NCBI RefSeq assembly: GCF_900149705.1
Contig: NZ_LT703001.1
Coordinates: 62,001-126,000 of the forward strand
DNA: 64,000 nt
DNA from: Sphingorhabdus sp. Alg231-15
GTDB taxonomy: Bacteria; Pseudomonadota; Alphaproteobacteria; Sphingomonadales; Sphingomonadaceae
Direction: 5' to 3'
Of the stretch, positions 62,655 through 64,000 are shown piece after piece (the first letter of the stretch is position 1; the number at the start of each line of letters is the position of its first letter). The translations under genes were made by a program, and so were the position numbers. Below the pieces are notes generated by a model that was not told the DNA's origin, searched no databases, and saw nothing but the letters and a program-made list of their open reading frames with translations.

Positions 62655-63203
62655 GTGAAATTTAAGAAGACAATTTTGGCTACAGCAGCTGCTATCGCCG
62701 CATTCTCGGCAGGCTCTGCGCAAGCCGCGACTTTGGTGCTTGATGCAGGTTGGACCAATTTCAACTTCGGCGATACCGGCAGCGCGATCACACCGGATTT
62801 CGATTTTGTTCTGACAGGGCCAGGTTATTTCAATGTCACGGATGTTGATGGCATCGGAGATGTTTTCCAATTTACGATCAATGGTGTCGTACAGCCACTG
62901 ACGTCAGCGCCGGTGCTGGGTGGCCCGACAACAGCTGACCCCGATATAGCATTTGCGGGCGGCTTCTACACACGGGCTTCCTATCTCTTGGGAGCCGGGT
63001 CTTACACCGTGACAGGTATTGTCACCGACTCTCCCTTTGGCTTTGGCGGTCTCGGAGGCTTTGCCGAGCTTTCATCGACAGCGCCTGTGCCAGAGCCAGC
63101 CACGTGGGCCTTCATGATCCTGGGTTTTGGTGCCATTGGTGGCGCCCTAAGGTCAAATCGGCGGCGTCAGCGCAAGGCTAAAGTAAAAGTCAGTTACGCT
63201 TAG
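62655..63203 (+). CDS. PEP-CTERM sorting-domain protein (PEPxxWA type)
   Basis: A 182-residue exported protein: signal peptide (FKKTILATAAAIAAFSAGSAQAA), a beta-rich body (LVLDAGWTNFNFGDTGSAITPDFDFVLTGPGYFNVTDVDGIGD), and a C-terminal anchor VPEPATWAFMILGFGAIGGALRSNRRRQRKA, the PEP motif, a hydrophobic helix and a basic tail. PEP-CTERM proteins are handled by exosortase and sent to the surface or to exopolysaccharide. No exosortase gene is in this window. The start is GTG, with AGAGGG about seven bases upstream. Confidence 0.93.
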   Translation: MKFKKTILATAAAIAAFSAGSAQAATLVLDAGWTNFNFGDTGSAITPDFDFVLTGPGYFNVTDVDGIGDVFQFTINGVVQPLTSAPVLGGPTTADPDIAFAGGFYTRASYLLGAGSYTVTGIVTDSPFGFGGLGGFAELSSTAPVPEPATWAFMILGFGAIGGALRSNRRRQRKAKVKVSYA

Positions 63204-63227
63204 CTAACCGATCAGGATGAATATTTT

Positions 63228-63261
63228 CAAAGCCCTGTCAAAGCAATCTGGCGGGGCTTTG
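63228..63261 (+). terminator. Weak hairpin after the PEP-CTERM gene
   Basis: CAAAGCCC (63228-63235) and GGGCTTTG (63254-63261) can pair around an 18-base loop. There is no T-run on either side, so this is only a possible transcription end. Confidence 0.35.
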
Positions 63262-63351
63262 TGATTATCACTCATGTCTGAATTTTAGGATCTGGCAGCC
63301 ATCGAGCAAGTATCGGCTATCTGATCGGGCTCCGAACGACCTAAGTGGCGA

Positions 63352-64000
63352 TCAAAAATCCATGCCCACCCGAACATTTAGGTGGGGAGACTTGTCGTTG
63401 CTATTGTCGCGATCGCGATTGATCGGGAGTGCAGTTTCCAGCTCAAAATCAAGTGGTCCAACCCGTCCGCGAACACCTGGACCTGCAGAGATCAACGTAC
63501 CTTCACCGCTATCACTGGCGATATCGCTGACATAGCCCATGTCGGCAAATCCGTATATTTGCAGTCTTTTGAGCCAAGATGGTCGCGATTTTATAGTATA
63601 TCGCAGCTCGGCCAGGCCATAAAAGCCTTCGTCACCGGACAATTCGCTGAAGTCATAGCCGCGTACGCGATACGCTCCGCCAATGCTGAGTTCTTGTGCA
63701 GCAAGTAGAGGGCGGTTGGCAATTTGCCCCCGGGCGGCGAGATAGATACTAAGGTCTTTGGTTAATCCGGTTCTAAAATCGGCCCAATATTCGCCCTTTG
63801 TAAACACGCCATCACCATCACGCCGAGAGGCCAACGGACTACCCAAACGGGTCGCACCGAAAATATCGAAACCCTGTACGATGGCGGCACCGGCACGCAC
63901 CCTGCCGCCGGCAAACGGGAATTCCCCTCTGAGGCCTAGTGAAACGGTGACTTCTGTATCTTCTCGGATCAGCGCATTCATATCGTCGCGATTGATCGAC
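63352..64000 (-). CDS. ShlB/FhaC/HecB-type outer-membrane transporter, C-terminal part
   Basis: The gene runs off the right edge; the frame is open to base 64000, so the internal ATG at 63981 is not the start. The visible part is the C-terminal end of a TpsB-like 16-stranded barrel: IGGAYRVRGYDFSELSGDEGFYGLAELRY is the conserved VRGF/Y tip of two-partner-secretion transporters, followed by strands YGFADMGYVSD, GPGVRGRVGPLDFELETALPI and a terminal Phe in LNVRVGMDF. Such proteins secrete large exoproteins through the outer membrane. The partner is not in view. A BamA/TamA-like Omp85 protein is a less likely alternative. Confidence 0.82.
   Translation of the reverse strand, partial: SINRDDMNALIREDTEVTVSLGLRGEFPFAGGRVRAGAAIVQGFDIFGATRLGSPLASRRDGDGVFTKGEYWADFRTGLTKDLSIYLAARGQIANRPLLAAQELSIGGAYRVRGYDFSELSGDEGFYGLAELRYTIKSRPSWLKRLQIYGFADMGYVSDIASDSGEGTLISAGPGVRGRVGPLDFELETALPINRDRDNSNDKSPHLNVRVGMDF

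Overview
The window is a continuous piece of an alphaproteobacterial chromosome, most likely from the Sphingomonadales (a marine or freshwater Sphingorhabdus/Parasphingorhabdus/Sphingopyxis-like organism). Evidence read from the sequence: a circularly permuted two-piece tmRNA gene with tag ANDNEALAVAA, a PEPxxWA-type PEP-CTERM protein, a LOV-HTH photoreceptor of the EL222 type, an NDUFS4-like complex I subunit, an AspRS with the histidine expected of a non-discriminating enzyme, many TonB/TPR proteins, and moderate GC with dense, often 4-bp-overlapping gene packing. No insertion sequence, prophage, CRISPR array or tRNA gene was recognised. Both ends cut through genes: dnaB at the left, a TpsB-type outer-membrane protein at the right.

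Layout. 0-7 kb: end of dnaB, then on the minus strand a TonB-dependent receptor, a TPR-sulfotransferase and a BCCT osmolyte transporter. 7-10.4 kb: a short-chain fatty acyl regulator (ScfR/RamB type) divergent from isocitrate lyase, with two TGTAA/TTACA palindromes between them. 10.4-15.9 kb: accessory-looking stretch with a monohaem cytochrome, a secreted TPR protein, a matrixin metalloprotease with a cysteine-switch motif, two tiny exported acidic proteins (one with DxDxDG calcium-type repeats), a TIR-coiled-coil-membrane protein and a periplasmic DsrE protein. 16-18.6 kb: cydA-cydB-DUF2474 (bd oxidase). 18.6-24.7 kb: ABC-F ATPase, PepSY/response-regulator/sensor-kinase operon, FAD monooxygenase, chorismate mutase. 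24.8-30 kb: polyprenyl diphosphate synthase and NDUFS4-like subunit, then a LemA/three-TPM-protein/NUDIX operon, then mscL. 30-30.7 kb: tmRNA and a small membrane protein.

30.7-37 kb: arginine succinyltransferase pathway genes (M20 hydrolase-astA-astB) and malate synthase G. 37-42.6 kb: the classical envelope/RNA operon lptD-surA-pdxA-rsmA. 42.8-45.9 kb: pepA, holC, a lipoprotein and ndk. 45.9-48.1 kb: SnoaL-like/SDR divergent pair and the LOV-HTH gene. 48.3-50.4 kb: purM and a purN gene fused to an MmcQ/YjbR-like domain. 50.4-56.1 kb: DUF2066-hda-ppk1-ppx. 56.1-62.4 kb: I78 inhibitor-like lipoprotein, rnd, aspS, an alpha/beta hydrolase, an unknown exported protein and ppk2. 62.6-64 kb: PEP-CTERM protein and the TpsB fragment.

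Themes: two-carbon metabolism (aceA, glcB and their probable regulator), polyphosphate metabolism (ppk1, ppx, ppk2 within 10 kb), envelope biogenesis and osmotic protection (lptD, surA, mscL, BCCT), and light or stress sensing (LOV-HTH, PepSY two-component system, TIR protein). Most genes are ordinary core genes. The least ordinary items are the cysteine-switch metalloprotease, the TIR-membrane protein, the LOV-HTH regulator, the PurN-YjbR fusion, the LemA/TPM array, the nested inverted repeats ahead of the response regulator, and the triplicated motif in the tmRNA coding piece.
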